Below are positions 16,609 through 26,246 of a DNA stretch of 64,000 bases, in pieces. The number at the start of each line of letters is the position of its first letter. The first letter of the stretch is position 1. The DNA lies in contig NZ_WQLV01000006.1 of NCBI RefSeq assembly GCF_009753675.1, positions 213,158-277,157 of the forward strand, given 5' to 3'. The translations under genes were made by a program, and so were the position numbers. Origin of the DNA: Parasedimentitalea huanghaiensis. Lineage in GTDB: Bacteria; Pseudomonadota; Alphaproteobacteria; Rhodobacterales; Rhodobacteraceae. The notes under the pieces are model-generated. The model searched no databases and had not been told where the DNA came from. It worked only from the letters and a program-made list of their open reading frames with translations.

Positions 16609-18108
16609 ATGAACCGAATCATCATTGCCCTTCTGGCAACCCTCGCCTTTGCCACTCAGGCACAGGCAGGAATAGACGAATCGATCAATGCCTTTACCGC
16701 CCCCATCGCCCAATTCGTAGGCACAGTTGTTTTCTTCAAAATCTCGGTTGCTGGTGCTCAGCTGCCCTTAGTGGTGCTGTGGCTCGTTATTGGCGCAGTG
16801 TTCTTTACCATTTACATGGGCTTCATCAACTTACGCGGATTCAAGCACGCGATCGAATTGGTTCGCGGCGACTATGCTGACCCAAACAACTCCGGCGAAG
16901 TATCCCACTTCCAGGCCCTAGCGACTGCCGTCTCCGGTACTGTTGGCATTGGTAACATTGGTGGTGTTGCCATTGCTGTGACCATAGGCGGCGCGGGCGC
17001 CACCTTCTGGCTGATCGTGGCCGGCTTTCTGGGTATGTCCACCAAATTTGTAGAATGTACACTAGGGGTAAAGTACCGCACCGAAAATCCAGACGGGTCT
17101 GTCTCGGGTGGACCAATGTACTACCTGCGCAAAGGATTTGAAGAACGCGGCATGCCAGGGTTTGGCAAATTCATGGGTACATTCTATGCTGTTGGTATCT
17201 TCATCGGCGCACTCGGCATCGGCAACATGTTCCAGTCGAACCAGGCCTATGTGCAACTGAACACCGTGGCTGGTGGTGCACTGGACGGTTACGGGTGGCT
17301 GGTTGGCCTCATCCTCGCCGGTGTGGTTTTCGCGGTGATCATCGGTGGCATCAAGTCCATCGCGCGCGTCACTGAAAAAGTTGTGCCATTCATGGCCATC
17401 TTTTACTGCTTCTTCGCCATCATCGTGATCCTGCTGAATTTCTCATCCCTTCCTATGGCAGTCAGCAACATCTTTACCGGTGCATTCACCGGCGAAGGCG
17501 TAGCAGGCGGTGCACTTGGCGCCTTAATCATCGGTTTCCAACGCGCTGTATTCTCAAACGAAGCAGGTATTGGTTCAGCCTCGATTGCGCACGCTGCTGT
17601 TCGAACTAAAGAGCCGGTGACCGAAGGTTATGTGTCACTGTTAGAGCCCTTTATCGATACTATCGTTATTTGTACAATTACCGCATTGGTAATCGGCACA
17701 AGTCAGGTGGCTGACCCCAACTTTGCGGGCGACGCAACAGGTGTAGCAATGACGTCAGCTGCGTTTGAGCGCCACATGAGCTGGTTCCCAGTTCCGCTTG
17801 CCTTTGCGGCGTTGCTGTTTGCCTTCTCCACGATGATCTCCTGGTCTTACTACGGGCTAAAGGGTTGGACCTACCTGTTTGGCGAAGGTCAAATGGGCCA
17901 GACCGTATACAAGGTGATCTTCTGTGCCTTCGTGGCCCTTGGTTGCATTGTACAGCTGGGTCCAATCCTGGATATTTCAGATGCATTGGTCTTCCTAATC
18001 TGTGTACCAAACATCCTGGGTCTGTACTTCCTCGCCCCAATCGTTCGGGCGGAAATGGAAGCCTACAAGGCCAAATTGGAAACTGGCGAAATCCGCAAGT
18101 TCGCCTAA
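16609..18108 (+). CDS. Alanine/amino-acid:cation symporter (AGCS family)
   Basis: A 499-residue inner-membrane transporter of the alanine or glycine:cation symporter family, probably sodium-coupled uptake. It has a cleavable signal-like N-terminus (LLATLAFATQAQA), about ten to eleven membrane helices, and the AGCS motifs GTVGIGNIGGVAIA, GGPMYYLRKG and RAVFSNEAGIGSASIAHA. The open frame begins at 16546, but GAGGAG just before the ATG at 16609 and the signal peptide support the later start. Substrate preference cannot be read precisely. Confidence 0.95.
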   Translation: MNRIIIALLATLAFATQAQAGIDESINAFTAPIAQFVGTVVFFKISVAGAQLPLVVLWLVIGAVFFTIYMGFINLRGFKHAIELVRGDYADPNNSGEVSHFQALATAVSGTVGIGNIGGVAIAVTIGGAGATFWLIVAGFLGMSTKFVECTLGVKYRTENPDGSVSGGPMYYLRKGFEERGMPGFGKFMGTFYAVGIFIGALGIGNMFQSNQAYVQLNTVAGGALDGYGWLVGLILAGVVFAVIIGGIKSIARVTEKVVPFMAIFYCFFAIIVILLNFSSLPMAVSNIFTGAFTGEGVAGGALGALIIGFQRAVFSNEAGIGSASIAHAAVRTKEPVTEGYVSLLEPFIDTIVICTITALVIGTSQVADPNFAGDATGVAMTSAAFERHMSWFPVPLAFAALLFAFSTMISWSYYGLKGWTYLFGEGQMGQTVYKVIFCAFVALGCIVQLGPILDISDALVFLICVPNILGLYFLAPIVRAEMEAYKAKLETGEIRKFA

Positions 18109-18128
18109 TAGGCAAAGACACTATAGCC

Positions 18129-18153
18129 CCCCGGCGTTGATTTGGCGTCGGGG
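18129..18153 (+). terminator. Weak hairpin after the symporter
   Basis: CCCCGGCG at 18129-18136 pairs with CGTCGGGG at 18146-18153 (one G-U) around a 9-nt loop, 20 nt after the symporter stop. No T-tract follows, so it may need Rho or only stabilise the 3' end. Confidence 0.4.
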
Positions 18154-18250
18154 CGCCCAAATACCAACCTCTTCCTCCTCCCCATTGAGTTGAGGATGTA
18201 AAAGGCCTATCTCCTGCATCAGTTTCAAATAATGATCAGGACTGCATCCC

Positions 18251-18865
18251 TTGGCCAATCATCTGTATCAAAACGACCTCCCCGATGGGCTTGACCTTGG
18301 CCCGATCGTTGCCATCGATTGCGAGACCATGGGATTAAACCCTCACCGCGACCGGTTGTGTGTTGTCCAGATGTCCGGCGGCGACGGCAACGCCCACATG
18401 ATCCAGGTCTCTAAGGGCCAAACTGAGGCACCGAACCTGTGTCGGATGCTGGAAGACCCCAAGGTCCTGAAACTATTTCATTTTGGCCGCTTCGACATCG
18501 CAGCGATGTTCAACGCTTTTGGAGCTCTGACGGCACCGGTCTACTGCACCAAGATCGCCAGCCGCCTGATCCGCACCTACACGGATCGTCACGGGCTAAA
18601 GAATTTGACCCAGGAATTGATCGGAGTCGATATTTCAAAACAACAACAGATGAGCGACTGGGGGGCTCCCAAACTGACCAAGGCACAGCTCGATTACGCC
18701 GCTTCAGATGTGTTGCACCTGCACCGCCTCCGCGAAGAGTTAAACAAACGCTTGGCCCGCGAAGGCCGCACCGAAATGGCCCAGGCCTGTTTTGATTTCC
18801 TACCAATGCGCGCCAAACTTGATCTGGCTGGCTGGCCCGAAACCGATATTTTTGCCCACTCATGA
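18251..18865 (+). CDS. Ribonuclease D family 3'-5' exonuclease
   Basis: A 204-residue DEDDy exonuclease domain protein: AIDCETMGL holds the first Asp-Glu pair, HFGRFDIAAM the second Asp, and DYAASDVLHLHRL the C-terminal Asp-Tyr region. The HRDC domains of full-length RNase D are missing, as in the short alphaproteobacterial form. It is likely to trim RNA 3' ends. The start is a TTG at 18251 with AGGA upstream; no in-frame ATG lies close. The stop overlaps the kdsD start by ATGA, making it the first gene of the kdsD-lpt operon. Confidence 0.9.
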   Translation: MANHLYQNDLPDGLDLGPIVAIDCETMGLNPHRDRLCVVQMSGGDGNAHMIQVSKGQTEAPNLCRMLEDPKVLKLFHFGRFDIAAMFNAFGALTAPVYCTKIASRLIRTYTDRHGLKNLTQELIGVDISKQQQMSDWGAPKLTKAQLDYAASDVLHLHRLREELNKRLAREGRTEMAQACFDFLPMRAKLDLAGWPETDIFAHS

Positions 18866-19821
18866 GCAATTTTCAGAACATAGCCCGCCGCGTCATCAAC
18901 ATCGAATCACAGGCTCTTCAACAGCTGGCCGATGGATTGGACGACAGCTTTGACCGTGCCGTTGATACCCTCCTGAACGCCACTGGCCGGGTGATCATTT
19001 CTGGCATGGGGAAATCCGGACACATTGCCCGCAAGATCGCAGCCACTTTGGCCTCAACGGGTACTCCAGCACATTTTGTACACCCAGCCGAGGCCAGCCA
19101 CGGTGATCTTGGTATGATGGCCAAGGGTGACGTTGCCCTAATGCTGTCTAATTCTGGGGAAACACCGGAACTAGCCGACATGGTGGCCCATACCCGTCGC
19201 TTTGGCATTCCGCTGATTGGGGTAGCTGGCCGAGCGAGTTCGACTCTTTTGAAGCAGGCAGACGTAGCACTGGTTTTGCCACAAGCACCCGAAGCTTGTG
19301 GATCTGGTATTGTACCCACAACCTCTACCACCATGACACTTGCCTTGGGTGATGCGCTCGCTGTCGCTCTTATGGAGCACAGGGAATTCACCCCCGAAAA
19401 CTTCCGGGATTTCCATCCCGGAGGGAAGCTGGGTGCTCGATTGTCCAAAGTTAGTGACTTGATGCATAGCGGCACAGCGCTGCCCACGGTTTCTCCAGGC
19501 GCACCAATGTCAGATACCCTGATTGAAATCAGTCAAAAAGGCTTTGGCGTGGTTGGTGTAACTGCGGATGACGGGCGATTACTGGGGATTATCACAGATG
19601 GTGACCTTCGCCGTCACATGGATGGGCTGTTATCACTAAACGCCACCGACGTTATGACTAAAGATCCTACTACAATTGCACCCGGCGCACTGGCTGAAGA
19701 GGCGGTTGCAATTATGAATCAGCGCCATATCACCTGTTTGTTTGTCGTGAACCCAGACAACGGCCAGAAAGCTGAAGGGTTACTGCACATCCACGACTGC
19801 CTTCGTGCAGGCCTGGGCTAA
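18862..19821 (+). CDS. kdsD: Arabinose-5-phosphate isomerase
   Basis: Interconverts ribulose 5-phosphate and arabinose 5-phosphate, the first step towards Kdo for LPS. The 319-residue protein has an N-terminal SIS sugar-isomerase domain (SGMGKSGHIARKIAATLASTG, then LSNSGETPEL), a GTTSTT-like PTTSTTMTLALGDALA stretch, and two C-terminal CBS domains. It is placed directly before lptC, lptA and lptB, so Kdo supply and LPS transport are co-expressed. kdsB, a later enzyme of the same pathway, lies at 30548-31348. Confidence 0.96.
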   Translation: MSNFQNIARRVINIESQALQQLADGLDDSFDRAVDTLLNATGRVIISGMGKSGHIARKIAATLASTGTPAHFVHPAEASHGDLGMMAKGDVALMLSNSGETPELADMVAHTRRFGIPLIGVAGRASSTLLKQADVALVLPQAPEACGSGIVPTTSTTMTLALGDALAVALMEHREFTPENFRDFHPGGKLGARLSKVSDLMHSGTALPTVSPGAPMSDTLIEISQKGFGVVGVTADDGRLLGIITDGDLRRHMDGLLSLNATDVMTKDPTTIAPGALAEEAVAIMNQRHITCLFVVNPDNGQKAEGLLHIHDCLRAGLG

Positions 19822-19840
19822 GGCTAGAAGGGCACTGAAT

Positions 19841-20440
19841 ATGGATCGCTACTCCCGCATGGTGGCATTTCTAAAGGTGTTGTTACCGCTTACGGCACTG
19901 GTTCTTTTGTCCACCCTGTTTTTGATTTCACGCGGAGTGGACACTGACGCAACTATTCCTTTTGCCGAACATGAAATCGAAGAGCGCATGCGCGGCCAGC
20001 AAGTTACAGCGCCATTTTTTTCCGGCACCACGGCCCAAGGGGACGAAATCACCGTCACTGCAAGCATCGCCCGACCAGGCGGTCTTGCAGCTCCAGCAGT
20101 GGCTACGGATCTGCAAGCAGTCATCAAAATGGCAGATGGGGGTCGCCTTACGCTGACTTCAAACAGCGGAGAAGTGTATCTTGACAAGGATATAGCAAGC
20201 TTTTCCGGCGATGTTGTAATCACCTCCACTTCGGGTCTTGAAGTAACAACTGACCTACTGAACGCAACCCTCAGCGGTATATCTGCCAACAGCCCTGGTC
20301 CTGTGACGGCAACAGGCCCAATAGGAGTATTAAATGCTGGCAGCATGCAACTGGAAACAAAAACTCAAGGTGGGCCGCTGCAAATGCTATTCAATAACGG
20401 GGTAAAACTGGTATACGATCCTCAAAAATCAGAAAGATAA
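19841..20440 (+). CDS. lptC: LPS export protein LptC
   Basis: A bitopic inner-membrane protein that links the LptB2FG transporter to periplasmic LptA. The 199-residue product has one N-terminal membrane helix (VLLPLTALVLLSTLFLI) followed by a periplasmic beta-rich domain with repeated short strands, as in LptC/OstA-like folds. Sequence conservation in this family is low, so position between kdsD and lptA supports the call. ATG at 19841 is preferred over the ORF start at 19805, which lies inside kdsD. Confidence 0.88.
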   Translation: MDRYSRMVAFLKVLLPLTALVLLSTLFLISRGVDTDATIPFAEHEIEERMRGQQVTAPFFSGTTAQGDEITVTASIARPGGLAAPAVATDLQAVIKMADGGRLTLTSNSGEVYLDKDIASFSGDVVITSTSGLEVTTDLLNATLSGISANSPGPVTATGPIGVLNAGSMQLETKTQGGPLQMLFNNGVKLVYDPQKSER

Positions 20441-20443
20441 CTT

Positions 20444-20938
20444 GTGTCATATTTGCGTACCCTGATCTTCTGCCTGCCGCTGGCCTTCATTTCGGGCCTG
20501 GCGACGGCCCAATCTACCTCGATTGCCTTTGGCACGATCAAGGCGGATCCATCGCTACCAGTCGAGGTCACCTCCGACACACTTGAGGTCAACCAAGTCG
20601 ATGGTTCGGCGCAATTTCTGGGTAGTGTTTTGGTGGTACAGGGTGTGATGAGGCTATCTGCAGACAACGTTCTCGTGATCTACAAGCCTGAGCAAAAGGG
20701 AATTGACCGGCTTGAAGCTACTGGCAATGTCATTCTCGTCAACGGCCCCGACGCCGCAGAAGCCGAACGTGCTGAATATACCATCGACAGCGGCACCATT
20801 GTGATGAACGGTAATGTATTGCTCAGTCAGGGAAATAGCACCCTTGCCTCCAGTCAGATGGTAGTAAACTTGAATTCTGGTACCGCCCAGATGTCAGGCC
20901 GCGTCAAGACCATCCTCAACCCCGACGGCAACAACTGA
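20444..20938 (+). CDS. lptA: LPS transport periplasmic protein LptA
   Basis: Forms the periplasmic bridge carrying LPS to the outer membrane. The 164-residue product has a signal peptide ([17 protein letters not shown]) and the OstA beta-jellyroll repeats ([32 protein letters not shown], and a later [15 protein letters not shown]). The start is GTG at 20444, four nt after the lptC stop. Its TGA overlaps the lptB ATG by one nt (TGATG). Confidence 0.93.
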   Translation: MSYLRTLIFCLPLAFISGLATAQSTSIAFGTIKADPSLPVEVTSDTLEVNQVDGSAQFLGSVLVVQGVMRLSADNVLVIYKPEQKGIDRLEATGNVILVNGPDAAEAERAEYTIDSGTIVMNGNVLLSQGNSTLASSQMVVNLNSGTAQMSGRVKTILNPDGNN

Positions 20939-21696
20939 TGGCGAAACCGACTCTTACCGTTACGTCAGGTTCGTCCGGTCTAAGGATCGACAAGCTACGC
21001 AAGTCCTACAAGAAGAAGGTGGTAATTCGCGATGTCACCATGACCCTGGATAGAGGAGAAGTCGTAGCCCTGCTTGGCCCTAATGGCTCCGGCAAAACCA
21101 CCAGTTTTTACTCTATCGCTGGCCTCGTTTTCCCTGAAGCAGGGACGGTGACAATCGACGGCCAGAACGTCACTACACTCCCTATGTATCGCCGGGCGCG
21201 ATTGGGTATTGGCTATTTGCCTCAGGAAATGTCGATTTTTCGCGGTTTGTCAGTTGAGGACAATATTTCGGCAGTGCTCGATATCGCAGTTCCACACGCC
21301 CACAAGCGTCGCGAGCGGTTAGAAGAATTGCTGTCGGATTTCTCGATTGAACATTTGCGTCGCGCCCCCGCGCTCGCTTTGTCCGGGGGAGAAAGACGCC
21401 GGGTCGAAATCGCGCGCTGTCTCGCTGCTGAACCCAAATACCTGCTGTTGGACGAACCCTTTGCTGGTGTCGACCCAATTTCAGTTGGGGACATCCGCCA
21501 TTTGGTCGCTGATTTGAAGAAACGCGGCATCGGTGTGTTAATTACCGATCACAACGTGCGAGAAACTTTGGAAATTGTAGATCGCGCATATATTTTGCAC
21601 GACGGGCAAGTACTCATGTCTGGCACACCCGAAGAAGTGGTTGAGAATGAAAACGTTCGCCGTGTCTACTTGGGCGACAATTTCCGTATTTCCTGA
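20938..21696 (+). CDS. lptB: LPS export ABC transporter ATPase LptB
   Basis: Powers LPS extraction from the inner membrane together with LptF and LptG, which are not in this window. The 252-residue protein has Walker [10 protein letters not shown] at 47-55, Q-loop YLPQEMS, signature [15 protein letters not shown], Walker [13 protein letters not shown] and the switch His in [10 protein letters not shown]. In many proteobacteria rpoN follows lptB; here it is missing, and a 276-bp gap leads to hpf. Confidence 0.97.
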   Translation: MAKPTLTVTSGSSGLRIDKLRKSYKKKVVIRDVTMTLDRGEVVALLGPNGSGKTTSFYSIAGLVFPEAGTVTIDGQNVTTLPMYRRARLGIGYLPQEMSIFRGLSVEDNISAVLDIAVPHAHKRRERLEELLSDFSIEHLRRAPALALSGGERRRVEIARCLAAEPKYLLLDEPFAGVDPISVGDIRHLVADLKKRGIGVLITDHNVRETLEIVDRAYILHDGQVLMSGTPEEVVENENVRRVYLGDNFRIS

Positions 21697-21972
21697 CCTG
21701 CGGTACGTTCCCACCTTTCGGCCAATTCCCGCCAAATTGGGTAATGCTCCTTAGCGTTGTTGTCAGGTTTGCCATTGACTCTCCTTCTTTCTTGGCATCG
21801 AATTGACCTATGGCAATAGATCAGCTTGATGCAATTCTCGACCTGACCTTGGAAACAAGGACCGGTTGGATGCAACCAGAAGATCAGCCTATTTCCCCCC
21901 ATCCTAAGCTGAGTGAACCTTTCGGACCCGGTCCGGTTGGAGCTTTGGATGTCCATACGTGAAGGAGATCAC

Positions 21973-22536
21973 ATGCGTTACCAAATCAGCGGAAAACAGA
22001 TCGACATTGGCTCGGCCCTGCAAACTCATGTGCAGACCGAACTTGGCGAGGCCGTGGCAAAGTATGCACAGCGCCCTACCGACGCCACCGTCGTCTTTTC
22101 CCGTTCGGCGCATGAATATGTGTGCGAAACCACCGTGCATCTTTCGACTGGACTGACCGCCCAGGCCAAGGCGCACGAAACTGAGATCTATGCCGCCTTT
22201 GACAGCTGCTGCGAAAAAATGGAGACGCAGCTGCGCCGGTACAAGCGCCGCCTCAAAGACCATCACCGTGACCGAAGCGTGCCTGTTGAACTTTCGGCTG
22301 CCAGCTCTTATATCCTCGCTTCAGAAGATACACAGACCGAGGACGAACCGTCTTCGCTACAACCCATCATCGTGGCTGAGCTAGAGACAAAAATTCCTTC
22401 TTTGTCGGTTGGTGAGGCTGTAATGCAGATGGAACTGGCGGGTGCCCCGGTGCTAATCTTCCGCCAAGAAGGACAAGATGGGCTGAATGTGGTCTATCGA
22501 CGGGACGACGGCAATATCGGCTGGATTGATCCGTAA
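21973..22536 (+). CDS. hpf: Long-form ribosome hibernation promoting factor
   Basis: Binds the 30S subunit and drives 100S ribosome dimer formation in slow growth. The 187-residue protein has an N-terminal RaiA/HPF domain (residues 1-100, basic, MRYQISGKQIDIGSALQTHV) and the C-terminal dimerisation domain of long HPF (VGEAVMQMELAGAPVLIFRQE then NVVYRRDDGNIGWIDP). AAGGAG at 21962-21967 sets the start at 21973, not at the upstream ORF start. ptsN follows 50 nt later. The 276-bp gap before it holds no convincing gene (a 50-codon frame at 21810-21962 lacks an RBS). Confidence 0.95.
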   Translation: MRYQISGKQIDIGSALQTHVQTELGEAVAKYAQRPTDATVVFSRSAHEYVCETTVHLSTGLTAQAKAHETEIYAAFDSCCEKMETQLRRYKRRLKDHHRDRSVPVELSAASSYILASEDTQTEDEPSSLQPIIVAELETKIPSLSVGEAVMQMELAGAPVLIFRQEGQDGLNVVYRRDDGNIGWIDP

Positions 22537-22586
22537 CTATTAGAACTCTAGGTGCCCTTCGGGGAACCCAAGTGGAGCACAGGGCA

Positions 22587-23051
22587 ATGCAACTTTCCAA
22601 CATCCTCAAGCCAGAGGCAGTCCGAGTCATTAGTTCGGCCTCTAGCAAGAAACGGCTGTTTCAGGAAATCGCGGATGTGGCCAACTCGGCCTATTCCCTG
22701 CAAGCTCTCGCAACCGTCGAGGCCTTGCTTGACCGTGAGAGCCTCGGCCCGACTGGGGTTGGGCATGGTGTTGCCCTGCCCCACGCCAGGATAAGCGGCG
22801 TCGAAGAGGTCATCGGTGTCTTTGTAATTTTGGAAAAACCGCTCGATTTCGGCTCAGTTGACCGCCAGCCTGTGGACATCGCGTTTTCACTTTTGGCCCC
22901 CGAAGACGCAGGTGTTGAACACTTGAAGGCACTTGCTTTGGTATCACGAACCCTGCGCGAGCAAAGTTTTTGTACGAAACTACGCGCCAACCCCGATGCT
23001 GCAACGCTCTATACTATTCTTACCGAAAGCCAATCGGTTCAGGCAGCCTAG
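22587..23051 (+). CDS. ptsN: PTS IIA-like nitrogen-regulatory protein PtsN
   Basis: EIIA-Ntr, the phospho-acceptor of the nitrogen PTS that controls potassium transport, stress and nitrogen responses. The 154-residue protein has the PTS EIIA type 2 fold with the active-site His66 in GHGVALPHARI. MQLSNILKPEAV is the family start; an in-frame GTG at 22572 is less likely. It is the last gene of the kdsD-lpt-hpf-ptsN cluster and converges on the sulfotransferase gene. Confidence 0.95.
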   Translation: MQLSNILKPEAVRVISSASSKKRLFQEIADVANSAYSLQALATVEALLDRESLGPTGVGHGVALPHARISGVEEVIGVFVILEKPLDFGSVDRQPVDIAFSLLAPEDAGVEHLKALALVSRTLREQSFCTKLRANPDAATLYTILTESQSVQAA

Positions 23052-23111
23052 TTCCCCAAACCCCGGATGATCGCTGAGATTTGGGTACTGTCCCAGACCT
23101 AATTCTGAATG

Positions 23112-24539
23112 CTACCGCCAAGGGCCAAAGCCAAACATCAAGTAGTCTCGATGGTAGATTTTGGCCACTTTTTGCTCCAACGCGGCATCATATATGTCTT
23201 CCAACGCGTAGGGCGAGTCTTTTGCAGCCGCTACCAACTCACCGGGTTCCATCCGCCCAACGCGACGCGCCAGATGCGGCAATTCTTCAGCAAGCTCCTC
23301 CTCACGGAACACGAAATCCGGCACACTCAAGTCGGAAAAACCTGAAATTGCCTGCGACTGGCTGGCCCAGGCAGAATCAACCCGAATTGCCGTCTGACCT
23401 GCCAAATTGACACGCAGGAACTCCAAGAATCCCTCAAACGCAGCGCGATGATCAACAATTGAATAACTTGCATCAGGCGCATTTTTGGGCAACGGAACCT
23501 TGAATTTCCGACGTAGGGTCTCGCGGATTTTTTGGTAATTATTCGGACCCGCCGACAATATTTTTTGGCAGAACACTGTATGCGCTCGAGCCACAGGATG
23601 GCGTAGTACAGTAAAACTGCGATATCCGGGATTGCCTCGCCGCCATAACCGCAATTGTTTTTGGTTCATCTTACTAATCAGCCCGTCTGCCGCAACGCGA
23701 TCCAGCCCCGCCAGCCAGTTAATCACCTCTGCATCGGGGCCACCTTTGATCGGCATGAACAGCAGCGGTGTTACCACACCAGCCACATAACCAGGAACTG
23801 CAGGGCCGCGACGAGGTTCAAAGTTTGGCGTGCGTGACAGATTGAAACGGTCCATGCCTGACAGCGCCGTTTCCATTTCTTCTACGTTGGCCACTTTGGC
23901 TGTAACGGGTGCGGGATTCTGACGCTTCAAACTTTCGTCCAGTGCCTCCAGTCTCTCATCCAGCCCCAACCAACACGCTAAGCCGTTCATCACTTCGACG
24001 CTCGGTAAATCCTCATAGGCAACATAAAACGGAGACTGCCCGCTCTTTTGTAAGCGGTTAAGCAAGAGCACTTGAAAGTCCTGCAAGGCATCAACGTGAT
24101 GCGCAAATTCTGCGCCATCGAACTCGGCCAACGCCTCTTTGCGGCGCGTCACATTTGTCAGCTTCCACTGACCAGTCGCTACAGCAATTTTCCAGGACAC
24201 ATAGCTGTCCAGCGGATTTCGAGTCAGGATTATTTTAGCACATCGCGGGTCTTCTAGAGCGATATCCAACACACGCGAGTCGTGATCATGGAAGTATCGA
24301 AAACCGCCCAACGTCCCGGTTTGAGACTTTATCTCATCGATCAAACGCGCGGGGTCGTTGTCTCGATCATCCTGATTAACTCCCAAGATTTCCGTAGAAT
24401 TTGGATAGCCAATAAAGTGCGGGTTAAAAGCCTCACCATGGCAACAAAGACCAGAAAAACTATTCAGATTGGTCTCCAAAAAATTGGAACCCGTCCGCAT
24501 TTCGGCAAAAACAATAAAGTAATCAAACTTGTCTGTCAT
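23112..24539 (-). CDS. Two-domain sulfotransferase (NodH-like)
   Basis: A 475-residue soluble protein with a complete N-terminal PAPS-dependent sulfotransferase domain. The 5'-phosphosulfate loop is at 15-25 (RTGSNFLETNL) and the 3'-phosphate-binding segment at 105-116 (LTRNPLDSYVSW). A second, more divergent sulfotransferase-like unit follows at about 255-470, with IKGGPDAEVINWL, VLRHPVARAHTVF at 311-323 and a terminal YLMFGF. It is the last gene of the galU-galE-glycosyltransferase operon, 6 nt after the GT14-like gene, so it probably sulfates the glycan that operon builds. The acceptor is unknown. Confidence 0.88.
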   Translation of the reverse strand: MTDKFDYFIVFAEMRTGSNFLETNLNSFSGLCCHGEAFNPHFIGYPNSTEILGVNQDDRDNDPARLIDEIKSQTGTLGGFRYFHDHDSRVLDIALEDPRCAKIILTRNPLDSYVSWKIAVATGQWKLTNVTRRKEALAEFDGAEFAHHVDALQDFQVLLLNRLQKSGQSPFYVAYEDLPSVEVMNGLACWLGLDERLEALDESLKRQNPAPVTAKVANVEEMETALSGMDRFNLSRTPNFEPRRGPAVPGYVAGVVTPLLFMPIKGGPDAEVINWLAGLDRVAADGLISKMNQKQLRLWRRGNPGYRSFTVLRHPVARAHTVFCQKILSAGPNNYQKIRETLRRKFKVPLPKNAPDASYSIVDHRAAFEGFLEFLRVNLAGQTAIRVDSAWASQSQAISGFSDLSVPDFVFREEELAEELPHLARRVGRMEPGELVAAAKDSPYALEDIYDAALEQKVAKIYHRDYLMFGFGPWR

Positions 24540-24545
24540 AATGGA

Positions 24546-26246
24546 TCATCGCACCAAATAGGGTTTACGAGGTGGTTTCGGCATGTTGACCGGTCCCTGC
24601 TCAACAGGGAAGTCGCCCATCAAATAAGGATGCATGCCCTGATTTTTGAGGTTTTGAAGAAACTGACCAAACCCATCCAGATCCAACATTGTCGGCGCCT
24701 CGCTTAACCGGCGTTGCTGCAACAGACCAATTTCATCGACAATGGTTTGAATAGGCTCCATGGGTGCCTCAATGAATTCTGCCATTGTCCAAATCCGAAC
24801 CCGCGCCTTGGTGTAATGCGACCGTAAGACATTCAAATGCTTGCTCTCGATCCGTTGCAACCTTGCGGCCTCTTTTCTGAGATCGGCAAAATTGCGGTTC
24901 GACTTGAACAACGGAACGGCCCAAGCCCCTGAGATGACCGAAACCTGTGCATTCGGATCACGCGCAACCAACCAGTTGATTTCCTGATTGTCACCGGGCC
25001 CGAACTGAAAACACTGCCGCTCTCCACGAGTGTTCCAAATTAAATTCGTAAGGAAGCTATCAGCATTATAATCGCGGGTTTTTGGATTATCGGTCAGCGC
25101 TCCGTTTAGCAAAACTTGACCCTCTGCAAACTCAGCCCGTTCAGGCGCAAACAAGTGCCCATGAACGCGGGTACCGGTGGCTCTTGCCAACCAAGGTTCA
25201 AAGTCTTCGAACAGTTCCGCAAACCCCTGAAACATGGAATATGGATTCGAAGTTATCCCATTTTCAGCGCCGTGCCGTGGTACCCGACTTTGCATATACA
25301 ACCCTTGTCGGCCGCGGGTCCGTCGCTCTACCGCCTTTGCAAAAATGCGGTCAATTTTGCCTGGGTTAGGCTCAGTTCTCTTCATCGCGCCGGCCTGATC
25401 GGTCAGGAACGCCTGATACAACCGCCCAGCTCTTGGCCAGATTTTGCGAGCTACAAAACAATCAGATCTGCGAAGCAACTGCAAATGATCATCGTAGAAA
25501 ATATGTGGCTTACCTTGAAAATCAAACTTGGACAGTGTCAGTGACCGGCTTTCGATATTACCAGAGTATTGTCGAACTAAGGTCTGGTAGTAACTTTCAT
25601 CGGGGATCCATACCTTTTGGAAATACCGATCATAAATTGCCCTGTCTGGATCTTGTAAAATCGCTGACAAAGTCTGCCGCGTCAAACACCACCATTGGCT
25701 ACCCATATGCGGAACAAGACCAGCAGGAATCTTGCGCTTCATCCCAATTTTACGTTGCAGATCAACATAACGGTCAAACAGAAGCCGGTGTTTTTTCCAT
25801 GAAAACGGGAAGCGAAGGGTAAACCGTTCAACATCCAAGCCACCAACGGTCCAGGGAACATCAGCAGTTGTGGCGCTCTCGATAAAATCAGTGCGCGGCC
25901 TTGCTGCCAGATAGTCAATCAGCTCTTGCACCGGTCGCAATGGCAAACAAGACCCTGATGCCAGAAAGACGTGGTGGACGTTTGCGAACTCTCTCAACAT
26001 AAGTTCTGAGGCACTTTGCGAAGCTGCTACAATCCCCCAGGTCCCCCATTCACAGCGATGGCGTCTGGAAAACCGCACCAAAGGATCATCTGCGAGCGCA
26101 GAAGCAAAGGCACGATACGTCGCGTTAGGGACATTTCCGTCTACGTGCAACGCCACCGGACAACCACCAGCGGTCCAATGACGGGCCACTTGCTCAGCCC
26201 GATCAAGTGCCGTGTGCACCAGCATGACGACACCAACAGTACTCAC
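24546..26246 (-). CDS. GT14-like beta-1,6-GlcNAc transferase with C-terminal DUF5927
   Basis: A 566-residue protein. The N-terminal part (about 1-260) resembles core-2/I-branching enzymes of family GT14: VGVVMLVHTALDRAEQV, then FASGSCLPLRP-like HVFLASGSCLPLRPVQEL, SQWWCLTR, and the catalytic-region PDESYYQTL. The C-terminal half (about 300-566), with FGPGDNQEINWLVARDP and VISGAWAVPLF, matches the DUF5927 region often fused to such enzymes in Rhodobacterales. No signal peptide is present, so it acts in the cytoplasm. It overlaps the preceding glycosyltransferase gene by 4 nt. Confidence 0.87.
   Translation of the reverse strand: MSTVGVVMLVHTALDRAEQVARHWTAGGCPVALHVDGNVPNATYRAFASALADDPLVRFSRRHRCEWGTWGIVAASQSASELMLREFANVHHVFLASGSCLPLRPVQELIDYLAARPRTDFIESATTADVPWTVGGLDVERFTLRFPFSWKKHRLLFDRYVDLQRKIGMKRKIPAGLVPHMGSQWWCLTRQTLSAILQDPDRAIYDRYFQKVWIPDESYYQTLVRQYSGNIESRSLTLSKFDFQGKPHIFYDDHLQLLRRSDCFVARKIWPRAGRLYQAFLTDQAGAMKRTEPNPGKIDRIFAKAVERRTRGRQGLYMQSRVPRHGAENGITSNPYSMFQGFAELFEDFEPWLARATGTRVHGHLFAPERAEFAEGQVLLNGALTDNPKTRDYNADSFLTNLIWNTRGERQCFQFGPGDNQEINWLVARDPNAQVSVISGAWAVPLFKSNRNFADLRKEAARLQRIESKHLNVLRSHYTKARVRIWTMAEFIEAPMEPIQTIVDEIGLLQQRRLSEAPTMLDLDGFGQFLQNLKNQGMHPYLMGDFPVEQGPVNMPKPPRKPYLVR

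Noticed and set aside
21810..21962. 50-residue frame upstream of hpf
   Set aside because: No Shine-Dalgarno, no recognisable sequence features; ends inside the hpf RBS. Kept only as a note on the gap.
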